Source: Brevibacillus ruminantium
GTDB lineage: Bacteria; Bacillota; Bacilli; Brevibacillales; Brevibacillaceae
Assembly (NCBI RefSeq): GCF_023746555.1
Contig: NZ_CP098755.1
Span: 4,472,001-4,536,000, forward strand
Reading direction: 5' to 3'
Length of the DNA stretch: 64,000 nucleotides
Of the stretch, positions 17,425 through 24,730 are shown piece after piece. Each line of letters starts with the position of its first letter. The first letter of the stretch is position 1. The notes below the pieces were generated by a model, which searched no databases, was not told where the DNA came from, and saw only the letters and a list, made by a program, of their open reading frames with translations. A program made the position numbers and the translations under genes.

Positions 17425-17621
17425 CTCCTAACTTTATACCTCCCGTCGTCTGTAATGCCCAACAGGAGTGTATTTTGATAAGGGGATGTTGGCAAGTGGT
17501 TTTTTAATTTATGCAGCCCCTACGGGTCTGCATAAATTAACTGCCATAACCTACATTTTTAGTCTGCCATAAACAGTTTAAAACTAACTAGGATCGACAA
17601 TTGAATAAAGTTTATTTGCTT

Positions 17622-17667
17622 TTTTTCTTAATTCGAGTGTCCACATGGACACTCGAATTAAGAAAAA
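17622..17667. repeat. perfect 21-bp inverted repeat with 4-nt loop
   Basis: Arms TTTTTCTTAATTCGAGTGTCC (17622-17642, written here without its mirror) and the exact complement at 17647-17667 surround ACAT. The stem ends in A residues on the 3' side on both strands, so it lacks the trailing U tract of a standard terminator. It lies 46 bp outside the right end of the IS21 element and 25 bp from the end of the TIM-barrel gene. Confidence 0.85.
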
Positions 17668-17691
17668 CTAAATTGATATACCTTTATTTAA

Positions 17692-18534
17692 CTATTGATT
17701 CCCGCTAGTTGAACTAGACATAATAATTTTTTTAGTCCAATTATATCCTTGCTGAACGAACTCTTTGCTTGGATTGCTATGTGGTGTATGTTCAAATATA
17801 AATTTTATTTCTTTGCATTGTGATAAGAAACTCATGATATGTGCTATCTTATATTGCTTTCCGTTATTCTCATGACTAGGATGTACTGGAATCCAAATAT
17901 GTTTATTGTCTTCATACGAAACGTTATGCAAATGAACTATTTTGATATGTTCCTTCCACTTCTCTAAATATTTTAATATTTCATCTCCTGTTGCAATTAG
18001 ATAATCACCTATGTCTATACAGAGTTTCAAAGAATACCTTTCCCATATCTCTATAGGAAAAGAATCAAGATATTGTATTCCTTTCACAGAACGTCCAATT
18101 CCTAATTTAGGCTCACATATAATGGGTATAGCGTATTCACTTTGTATTCGACACAGTTCTTGCAGCCCATTTTCAATTATTTCGTTTACATATTCAGTTT
18201 TTTCACTAATAAAATAGGGGAAATGCACCAAAATATATTTCGCACCTAGACGTGACAATAACGCAGCTTCCTTCTCTAACTGTTTCCGTGCGACCAAAGG
18301 TTCAATTGTAACCTTTTCAAGCAAATCGTATTTACTTCCATTTCGTAGTAACGGTGAATGAACGCCGAAGGGAGTTTGTTTTACCCTACAAAGATCTAAG
18401 AAAGCACTAAAAGCCGTTTCATTCGGAAATTCTCCAATTTCGATTATATCAATATCATCCCAAAATAATTCGTCAAATTGTTCAGGATTACTTAAAATTG
18501 TGCTTCCAGATACGCCAAATTTATGATTGATCAA
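17692..18534 (-). CDS. TIM-barrel protein, sugar phosphate isomerase/epimerase (AP endonuclease 2) family, 280 aa
   Basis: Xylose isomerase-like TIM barrel. Metal or substrate residues of the fold are suggested by DIDIIEIGEF, GVHSPLL, YILVHFPYF, IPIICEPKLG, LKLCIDIGD, IKIVHLHNVS and FIFEHTP, which follow the order of the eight strands. No signal peptide. The start at 18534 has an atypical upstream region (GGGGGAG about 7-13 nt away). Substrate unknown. A distant relative is encoded at 45922-46866. The gene is AT-rich and lies in the accessory region. Confidence 0.72.
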   Translation of the reverse strand: MINHKFGVSGSTILSNPEQFDELFWDDIDIIEIGEFPNETAFSAFLDLCRVKQTPFGVHSPLLRNGSKYDLLEKVTIEPLVARKQLEKEAALLSRLGAKYILVHFPYFISEKTEYVNEIIENGLQELCRIQSEYAIPIICEPKLGIGRSVKGIQYLDSFPIEIWERYSLKLCIDIGDYLIATGDEILKYLEKWKEHIKIVHLHNVSYEDNKHIWIPVHPSHENNGKQYKIAHIMSFLSQCKEIKFIFEHTPHSNPSKEFVQQGYNWTKKIIMSSSTSGNQ

Positions 18535-18748
18535 ATTTTACTCCCCCTAGTTTCAATGCACACCCCTAATTTTACCATTTTTACATATCTTTAGATGGTT
18601 TCTATTTTTTAAGTCAATAAGAAAATCCATAAAGATCCATACATAGAATATTAAGCGAAAGCGAACACTACCACCAACTTGATAACTGTTTTGTTTGTTT
18701 TTACTATCTACTCTTCGCATGTGGAGGCAGTTGTGAGACTTGACCTAA

Positions 18749-18818
18749 TTTGAGAGTCTGAATAAAGAGGAAAGCACGCTAGGCGTGTATGCTTTCGTGC
18801 TTTCCTATCAGACTCAAA
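18749..18818. terminator. long hairpin, probable terminator of the DJ-1/PfpI gene
   Basis: Inner arms AGGAAAGCACG / CGTGCTTTCCT (18768-18806) and outer arms TTTGAG-GTCTGA / TCAGAC-CTCAAA form a stem of about 23 bp. On the minus strand it directly follows the stop codon at 18821. A poor fourth match to the island repeat (GCATGTGGAGG at 18718) lies just before it. Confidence 0.65.
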
Positions 18819-18820
18819 TG

Positions 18821-19402
18821 TTAGGAGGGAAAGTAGCCCTTTTTAAATATTTCGTACCATTCATTCAATTCATCACCTTCTAATACACCCAATCTCTCCA
18901 AGATATGTCTTGAAAACTCCAATGCACCGCTTCCATTCGCAGTGATGAGATTCACGTCACGAACAGACTGAGCATCTACATAATGTTGATCTCCTCTGTA
19001 ATTCGGAGCTCCTTGCTTCAAATAAGGGAGCGTATTGCCTGTATGTCTATGATTATCCAAATATCCGTGGTTTCCCAAAAAAGTGGTAGCATCGCAGATG
19101 GCTGCGACAGGAATCTCTTTGCTCACACAATAATCAACGATTACTTTTGCTTGCTGATTCTTTGCTTCTCTCCATTGCGTTCCGCCAGGTATGACTAACA
19201 TTGCGATATCGACATTCGGATTAAATTCTTTTACGCTATAATCTGGAAGAACCGTTAACCCCCCCATCGAAACCTTAGGCTCCCGATCAATCGCGATTGT
19301 CTTTACCCGATATCCTGTTTCTGGCTTGTTCAGCTCTGTACTGACGTAACTTGCCTCCCAATCAGCAAAACCATCCGTTATAAAAATGAACACTTCCTTC
19401 AA
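18821..19402 (-). CDS. DJ-1/PfpI family protein (type 1 glutamine amidotransferase-like), 193 aa
   Basis: Flavodoxin-like fold with the nucleophile elbow AAICDATTFL (Cys near residue 102), FITDGFADWE at the N-terminus and VIPGGTQWRE before the elbow. The order and length match YoaZ of Bacillus subtilis. Members act in methylglyoxal or other stress detoxification or as chaperones; the specific role here is not evident. Monocistronic, with its own terminator. Confidence 0.8.
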   Translation of the reverse strand: MKEVFIFITDGFADWEASYVSTELNKPETGYRVKTIAIDREPKVSMGGLTVLPDYSVKEFNPNVDIAMLVIPGGTQWREAKNQQAKVIVDYCVSKEIPVAAICDATTFLGNHGYLDNHRHTGNTLPYLKQGAPNYRGDQHYVDAQSVRDVNLITANGSGALEFSRHILERLGVLEGDELNEWYEIFKKGYFPS

Positions 19403-19558
19403 AGTGATTCCCTCCTTGTAAAATTTTGAACAAATTAATAGTAAACCAACTACACTGACAATTACGGTCAGGAAAGATTTATTGAAAGGATTACTTTCAA
19501 AGTTATGTTGCTTGGATCGTTACTGCCAACCATTATTTGAAATAGACAGGAGGTTAAT

Positions 19559-20329
19559 ATGACCATCGGAGGGTACGGAAGTGACAGAGAACGTTTTCTA
19601 AAAGATTTAATGAATTTGATGGTACCAATAGAAGGTGGGACTGTTGAATTACGGGATTATATTAATCTGAATAAATGGCTTAGTACAGATTATTCTTTAT
19701 CAGACCCTGGAAGAGGAAATGATAAAAAGGTTATTACATGGACTGAAACGATCGAACCTTTCTATGTAATGAAGTATCCGGTAACACAGAATTTGTATCA
19801 TTTAGTCATGCATGGAGAAGAAGTAGAACCGAATGTGGATAACCTGCCAATTACGGAAGTTTCGTGGTTGGATTCGCTTGTCTTTTGTAACGCATTGTCC
19901 AGAATACTTGGCAGGACTGAATGCTACACAATCACAAATGAAAGTGAGAACACTATCTATAATAATAAAGCGAATGGCTTTCGATTACTATCAGACGCTG
20001 AATGGCAGTATGCGTGCAAAGCGGGAACCAAGGGATATCGGTACGAAAGAATTGATAAGATTGCATGGTATAAAGAAAACTCCAATGGATCAGCTCAACA
20101 AGTCGGAAAACTGCTTCCTAATCCGTGGGGGGTTTACGATATGATCGGTAATGTTTGGGAATGGTGCTGGGATCTGTATGATACTGAACGATATGGGAAC
20201 TATAGAGTCTTCCGGGGAGGCAGTTGGGCTGAAGTGGAAAACAATTGTGGTTCTACAATTAGAAGGAAAAGCATGCCTGATTTCAAGATAGATGACCTTG
20301 GCTTTAGAATAGCACTTACAAAACCATGA
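19559..20329 (+). CDS. SUMF1 / formylglycine-generating-enzyme-like protein, 256 aa
   Basis: FGE-sulfatase domain: YVMKYPVTQNLYH at the N-terminus, ITEVSWLDSLVFCNALSRI, FRLLSDAEWQYACKAGT, and the signature GNVWEWCWDLYD ... RVFRGGSWAE near the C-terminus, then DLGFRIALTKP. Known members oxidise a cysteine in sulfatases or act in natural product and cofactor chemistry. No sulfatase or other substrate gene is next to it. No signal peptide, so cytoplasmic. ATG 5 nt after AGGAGG. Confidence 0.85.
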   Translation: MTIGGYGSDRERFLKDLMNLMVPIEGGTVELRDYINLNKWLSTDYSLSDPGRGNDKKVITWTETIEPFYVMKYPVTQNLYHLVMHGEEVEPNVDNLPITEVSWLDSLVFCNALSRILGRTECYTITNESENTIYNNKANGFRLLSDAEWQYACKAGTKGYRYERIDKIAWYKENSNGSAQQVGKLLPNPWGVYDMIGNVWEWCWDLYDTERYGNYRVFRGGSWAEVENNCGSTIRRKSMPDFKIDDLGFRIALTKP

Positions 20330-20427
20330 GAATACGACATCGAGCAAGCGGTTAGTTGAAATGGTGTATTTAAACATTATGCGACCGAGGAATCAGTGGC
20401 ATCATTCGACATCGTTATTGTATGCTC

Positions 20428-20519
20428 GAGTCATGTGGAAAGTGTGTCGTTGTTGGTCAGAAAAGACTAGAGGTTGAGATGTTTTGGCGATTTTCCAAAG
20501 AGGGGTTCCCCCTCTTTTA
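20428..20519 (+). repeat. island repeat, copy C, with terminator-like hairpin
   Basis: GAGTCATGTGGAA, then CGTTGTTGGTCAGAAAAGACTA, then TTGAGATGTTTTGGCG, ending in AAGAGGGG / CCCCTCTT with a T tract. Same block order as copies A and B. It lies 97 bp after the SUMF1-like gene. The remaining intergenic sequence to 20775 is AT-rich with no gene seen. Confidence 0.65.
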
Positions 20520-20775
20520 ATTGTTTATATACTTTCACCCCTGATTTAACAACGCTTTATGGAAAATTTAAGATAGCAACATTGAAAGGTAGATAATCAA
20601 GAGCTTGTTAACACTCTAACGATTAACAACCAATTTTTGTCTATCATATTTTCCGAGAAAGTAAATAGTCAATATCCATATTATGTGTATTTTTCATTAA
20701 ATTTACAAATGTAGTTTACTTCCATTTTTTCCTATGGTAAAAATTGTATAAACTGAATATTAGGAGGTAATGGAT

Positions 20776-21213
20776 GTGAAATTGTTTTCCAGGTTCGCTA
20801 CAGTTGCTGTGTTGTCCGCGTCATTATTAATCCCGGCCAATGCACTTGCAGCCAACGATCAATCCACCTCAGCCACCGCCGCTCCAGCCGCTACTACAGT
20901 CAAAATTTTAGAGCTTTTTTCACTCGCTAAAGACAAATCCGAAGAATCCGTTAATTTCTACGTTTCTACACCTGGGACGGTAGTTTTTAACACAACTCAA
21001 GATAATCCTAGATATGACTCAAGTGTTACTTATTTAATCGTGAGAAATGATACTGGTGGAGGAACTGTTACGTGGGGAGGAGCTCGTTTCGAAGGAAATG
21101 GTTCTTTCCAATTCACGAGCAGAGAACCTCTCCCTGCCGGGTCCTATCATGTGAAAGTATCAAGTAGACAATATGGCAAAACAGCGATCACATTGACTGC
21201 TACCATCCCATAA
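20776..21213 (+). CDS. small secreted protein of unknown function, 145 aa
   Basis: The GTG start at 20776 lies 8 nt after GGAGG (the ATG at 20770 is too close). A clear Sec signal peptide (KLFSRFATVAVLSASLLIPA) ends near ANALA-AN. The mature part begins with an Ala/Thr/Ser linker and is probably all-beta, with GTVVFNTTQ, YLIVRNDTGGGTVTWGG and AGSYHVKVSSRQYGKTAITL. Family not recognised. A terminator follows at once. Confidence 0.72.
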   Translation: MKLFSRFATVAVLSASLLIPANALAANDQSTSATAAPAATTVKILELFSLAKDKSEESVNFYVSTPGTVVFNTTQDNPRYDSSVTYLIVRNDTGGGTVTWGGARFEGNGSFQFTSREPLPAGSYHVKVSSRQYGKTAITLTATIP

Positions 21214-21225
21214 GATCTTTTTACG

Positions 21226-21259
21226 TAAGAGGCTGTCTGCGGACGGCCTCTTATTTTTT
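21226..21259 (+). terminator. rho-independent terminator of the secreted protein gene
   Basis: TAAGAGGCTGTC pairs with GACGGCCTCTTA around TGCG, followed by TTTTTTC. Confidence 0.85.
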
Positions 21260-21341
21260 CTTTTGGTAAGCAGCCGGCAGCAGCTTTGGGTATACCTTTG
21301 TATTTATAGAGCTCTTCTTTGGTATAATTCCCTTTATACAT

Positions 21342-21468
21342 CCCCCCTATAAAATTAGTAAAGGTGAACAAAAGATGCTCTCATTTTCTCGATTGATAAA
21401 GTGCAAACCCCCTATTCCGTAATTTCTTACGAAGCTGATTGAGATTTTCATCAGGTGAAATAGGGGGG
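21342..21468 (+). promoter_or_regulatory. translational attenuator upstream of the Bcr/CflA exporter
   Basis: The exporter's ribosome binding site lies in AATAGGGGGG (21459-21468). It can pair with CCCCCTATT at 21408-21416, inside the end of a short leader ORF, or with CCCCCCTAT at 21342-21350. A likely -10 (TATAAT, near 21322) would put both arms in the transcript. A ribosome stalled on the leader would cover the 21408 arm and free the start. Mechanism is inferred from the layout, as for erm and cat leaders. Confidence 0.55.
21375..21422 (+). CDS. 15-aa leader peptide of the exporter attenuator
   Basis: ATG at 21375, 8 nt after AAAGGTG, encodes MLSFSRLIKCKPPIP and stops at TAA 21420-21422. 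The codons CCC CCT ATT are the arm that can mask the downstream ribosome binding site. The Pro-Pro near the end could favour stalling. The size and position resemble leader peptides of inducible resistance genes. Confidence 0.55.
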   Translation: MLSFSRLIKCKPPIP

Positions 21469-21475
21469 CATTACT

Positions 21476-22687
21476 TTGGAAAGAAAAATCTCAACACCAT
21501 CTTTGTTTCTGTTGATTATCCTTGTTGGTTTCCCGCAAATTAGTGAAACGATCTATACACCTTCCTTACCAGACATTGCCAATAGTCTCCATACAAGCAG
21601 CAGCACGATTCAATTGACACTCAGCATATACTTCCTCGGATTCGCCTTTGGCGTTTTTTGCTGGGGAAGGCTATCTGATTCCATAGGACGGCGTCCTGCC
21701 ATGCTTTGGGGAATATTCGTTTACGGTTTCGGAAGCCTTGGTTGCTACCTGTCTGATTCGGCTGCGTTGTTATTATTGTGCCGATTCATTCAGGCGTTCG
21801 GCGCCAGTACCGGTTCTGTGGTTACGCAAACCATTTTACGGGAGAGCGTTGAAGTCACGAAGCGTCACGCCGTGTTTGCCCAAATATCTGCCGCACTAGC
21901 CTTTACTCCGGCCATAGGACCCTTGATTGGAGGTTGGGTAGACCAATTCCTTGGATTTCGGGCTGTTTTCTTCACTCTTGTCGTAATGAGTGTGGCCATT
22001 TTTATTTACACCTTTGCTTCTCTGCCTGAAACAAGAGCGTCTGGAGTCTCAAACGTTCAGACACTCCCAGTACTAAAACGCCTCGTTGCTGACCGCAGAA
22101 TCTGGGCTTTTGCTTTCATGATTGGAGCAACAAATGGCATATTGTTCAGTTACTATGCCGAGGCTCCATTTATATTCATGGAATATTTCCACATGACACC
22201 GGGTTCGTTTGGTTTTTTCGGTATTTTCGTAGCATTGTCTTCGGTATTTGGCGCAATGCTTTCGAAAAAACTTTTAAACAAGTTTCCTGCAGAGAAAATC
22301 ATCCTGATAGGCTCTCTCGTATCGACGTTTGGAGCGGTGTGTCTGACTGGCTTTACGCTGTATGGAGTGAATCCGTCCCTGCTCTCCTTGGCTTTCATGG
22401 TTGCGTCGATCTTTACACTACTGTTGGGGATTGGCATGTCCATTCCAAACTGCCTAAGTCTGGCGCTCGTTAACTACAGTGATGTGCTCGGTACTGCCGG
22501 AGCTATTTTTGGCTTGGGGTACTACGTTGTGGTCAGCCTTATCACCAGTGGCATGAGCTACCTTCACAATGGTTCCTTAGTGACGATGCCAATCTATTTT
22601 TTGGTCTTGGCGATACTCATGTCACTCGTTAGCAACAAGATGATTGTTCGCCATAACACAAACAGAGCGATTCGTGATTCACGATAA
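21476..22687 (+). CDS. Bcr/CflA-family multidrug MFS exporter, 403 aa
   Basis: Drug:H+ antiporter with 12 predicted membrane segments. The first loop and motif A-like sequence are ETIYTPSLPDIANSL and WGRLSDSIGRRPAML, and motif C-like glycine and proline residues occur in LAFTPAIGPLIGGW. The start is TTG 21476, 7 nt after GGGGGG. Relatives export chloramphenicol/florfenicol, bicyclomycin or sulfonamides; the drug here cannot be told from sequence. The leader peptide upstream suggests induction by a translation inhibitor. Confidence 0.88.
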   Translation: MERKISTPSLFLLIILVGFPQISETIYTPSLPDIANSLHTSSSTIQLTLSIYFLGFAFGVFCWGRLSDSIGRRPAMLWGIFVYGFGSLGCYLSDSAALLLLCRFIQAFGASTGSVVTQTILRESVEVTKRHAVFAQISAALAFTPAIGPLIGGWVDQFLGFRAVFFTLVVMSVAIFIYTFASLPETRASGVSNVQTLPVLKRLVADRRIWAFAFMIGATNGILFSYYAEAPFIFMEYFHMTPGSFGFFGIFVALSSVFGAMLSKKLLNKFPAEKIILIGSLVSTFGAVCLTGFTLYGVNPSLLSLAFMVASIFTLLLGIGMSIPNCLSLALVNYSDVLGTAGAIFGLGYYVVVSLITSGMSYLHNGSLVTMPIYFLVLAILMSLVSNKMIVRHNTNRAIRDSR

Positions 22688-22751
22688 TTGATCGAGCTGC
22701 TCTCTTCGTACATAGTGCGGGAGCGCCGGTTGATTGCAAAAGCATCGGTTT

Positions 22752-22786
22752 GCCGATTTTCTGTTAAAAGAAAATCGGCTTTTTTC
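22752..22786 (+). terminator. rho-independent terminator of the exporter
   Basis: GCCGATTTTCT and AGAAAATCGGC form the stem, followed by TTTTTT. Confidence 0.85.
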
Positions 22787-23177
22787 ATTCTTGTAATTAC
22801 CTCCCCCCTTCGCAAATTCTCTTTCTGAACGAAGCAAACACCTCTTGATGGATAACCTCTTCAATCAATTAAATCAGTTTGGAATCTCCGCTCACGTCTT
22901 TTCCTCCTAGATGGAATGGGACAAACAAAACAAATCATCACATGAAAATTACGGATGATCTGGTAGAGGTTGTTCTACAATTTATTGAGCAAATCCAGCC
23001 AACATGTTATGCCCCGCCAGTAATGGAGGGGTTATTATTTTGGAAGCAAACAAAAAACATATCTAAAGTACTAATACTTATTTCACAGTTACACTTTTAT
23101 GTTAATATCTAACTATATATCCGAATCCATCCTTTCGGGAAACGTCTTTAGAATCACATAAAGATCTGTCTGATTAC
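22787..23177. other. 391-bp stretch without a convincing gene
   Basis: A frame at 22879-23112 has no ribosome binding site and no recognisable product. No repeat or structured RNA was recognised here. It may hold the promoter of the membrane nuclease gene downstream. Confidence 0.5.
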
Positions 23178-23954
23178 ATGAAAATCGAACATTCGAATTT
23201 GGAGGAATTGGATTTTGATTCCCATTTTTGGGGGATTCCCATCCTGATTGCTATTGTTTTGATGCACCCTACTTTTATTGATTTCATGTACACTGAAAGG
23301 TATGTTGGTAATATGTCAAAATGGTCAAAAAAAGAAATAACAAACTTCGTAAATGTCATCCATGTCATTTTTATCATTAGTTCAGTAAGCGTTTGCTTCT
23401 ATTTTAATCTAGGTATCTACTATTTTTTTGGTTCCTTGTTTGGGAGTCTTATTTTATCTTCACTCATTGGAAATGTTCTACTAGGAAAATCGAAAAAAAC
23501 ACCTCCCAAGAAAATAAAAAATGACCGAAAAATCAATTCTGTGAATCGTCCCTTTTCGGATGAGGATCTCTTAACTGCCGATATAGATTCACTTTCGGGC
23601 ACTGATTTTGAACGCTTAATGGAATGTTTCTATCGTGACAAAGGGTACAAGGTAGAACGGGTTGGAGGCTCGGGAGATAATGAAGTAGATTTAATACTTC
23701 AAGACAAGAAGGGCTACAAGATTGCTGTACAGTGCAAGCGTTGGAAAAAAAACGTAGGCAACGATGTTGTGCTTCGTTTAAAAGCGGGGAAACAGGTTTA
23801 CGGATGTTATGATGCATGGATCGTAACTACTAGCCATTTTACGAAGACTGCTATAGAAATTGCTGAACCGCTTAATATCAAACTCATAAATGGTGTTCAA
23901 GTACATGATATGATTAGCCGTTGGCGCAAGGAACGATTGAAAAAGGCAAAATAG
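23178..23954 (+). CDS. membrane-anchored Mrr-like restriction endonuclease, 258 aa
   Basis: Two to three hydrophobic segments occupy the N-terminal half (WGIPILIAIVLMHP, VNVIHVIFIISSVSVCFYF, YYFFGSLFGSLILSSLIG). A cytoplasmic Mrr_cat PD-(D/E)XK domain follows: MECFYRDKGYKVERVGGSGD, then NEVDLILQ and IAVQCKRWKKNVGND, which supply Asp and Gln-x-Lys of the active site. Such proteins cut foreign or modified DNA. The ATG lacks an obvious ribosome binding site. No partner gene is adjacent. Confidence 0.8.
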   Translation: MKIEHSNLEELDFDSHFWGIPILIAIVLMHPTFIDFMYTERYVGNMSKWSKKEITNFVNVIHVIFIISSVSVCFYFNLGIYYFFGSLFGSLILSSLIGNVLLGKSKKTPPKKIKNDRKINSVNRPFSDEDLLTADIDSLSGTDFERLMECFYRDKGYKVERVGGSGDNEVDLILQDKKGYKIAVQCKRWKKNVGNDVVLRLKAGKQVYGCYDAWIVTTSHFTKTAIEIAEPLNIKLINGVQVHDMISRWRKERLKKAK

Positions 23955-24196
23955 CAGTTGGTCAAATCCATAAATGAACAAAAAAGAGGAAAAGGCACCG
24001 GAAAACATCTGGTGTCTTCTTTTATCAAGAATAGTCTCGTGAGGTTACCTGCTAACCGATTAAAATCGAATCAATCGGATAGAAGCAACCTCATCACACT
24101 ACCAATAAAAACTCCCCCTAAAAGTTTTCTACGAAAAAAGTGAAAGATCGTCAATCGCTTTTCCGTCTATACAGTGACAAGGAGGTGGAACGCAAA

Positions 24197-24730
24197 TTGG
24201 ATGACAATGCGTGCGCACGTATTGAGCAATGGTTTCTCGCTTACAATCATGATGTATATCGCTTCCTCGTCTATTATACGGGACGCAAAGACATAGACGA
24301 TCTTGTACAAGAGACCTTTATTCGTGCCCTCAAGGCTGTTTCACAGACAGAAGTAGCAAATCCAAAAACATGGCTGTTTGCCATTGCCAGAAATGTAGCC
24401 ATCGATGAAAAACGGAGGGCAAAACTGATAAACTGGTTGCCCGATATCTTTTTGCGGCATCTCGTTTCCCATGACAAAACACCCGAAGAGTCTTTGGAAT
24501 TAAACGAGGACATCCGCTTGCTTTACAGCATCATTAATCAGTTGAAACGGCCCTATCGAGACGTGTTGATCTTGCGTGGAATCAAGGGATTATCAAGCAA
24601 GGAGTCGGCTGAGGTATTGGGCTGGAGCGAAACCAAAGTAAATCTTACTTTGCACAGGGCGATGAAAGCAGTTCAAAGCAAAAAGAATACGACTGTAGCT
24701 GAGGTGATGAACAATGCCATCACAAGATGA
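24197..24730 (+). CDS. RNA polymerase ECF-type sigma factor, 177 aa
   Basis: Region 2 is visible in DVYRFLVYYTGRKDIDDLVQETFIRAL and PKTWLFAIARNVAIDEKRR, and region 4 in YRDVLILRGIKGLSSKESAEVLGWSETKVNLTLHRAMK. The TTG at 24197 lies 9 nt after AAGGAGGTG and is the best start; earlier in-frame starts lack a ribosome binding site. It overlaps the next gene by 17 nt. It is a different subgroup from the two sigma factors at 3.8 and 6.2 kb (YYTGRKD instead of LYRM). Confidence 0.87.
   Translation: MDDNACARIEQWFLAYNHDVYRFLVYYTGRKDIDDLVQETFIRALKAVSQTEVANPKTWLFAIARNVAIDEKRRAKLINWLPDIFLRHLVSHDKTPEESLELNEDIRLLYSIINQLKRPYRDVLILRGIKGLSSKESAEVLGWSETKVNLTLHRAMKAVQSKKNTTVAEVMNNAITR

Larger units (their letters stand above)
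15129..17575 (-). mobile_element. IS21-family insertion sequence, complete, with 8-bp target duplication
   Basis: Terminal inverted repeats begin TGTTTTTGGCA (left, 15129) and, on the complement, TGTTTATGGCA (right, 17575). A second block in each arm (AAATGTAGCAAATGGCA, AAATGTAGGTTATGGCA) and an inner block (ACCACTTGCCAAC) at both ends match the multiple transposase sites of IS21 ends. The 8 bp GTTTAAAA are repeated exactly on both sides (15121-15128 and 17576-17583). Both istA and istB are intact, so insertion is recent. Confidence 0.95.

Noticed and set aside
17622..17667. reading this hairpin as a terminator
   Set aside because: No free T tract after the stem on either strand, so it is listed as an inverted repeat.
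18718..18745. possible fourth island repeat (GCATGTGGAGGCAGTT)
   Set aside because: Only the first block matches; the TGTTGGT and later blocks are missing and the hairpin behind it belongs to the minus-strand gene.
22879..23112. 77-aa plus-strand open frame
   Set aside because: No ribosome binding site, no recognisable product, atypical composition; treated as noncoding.
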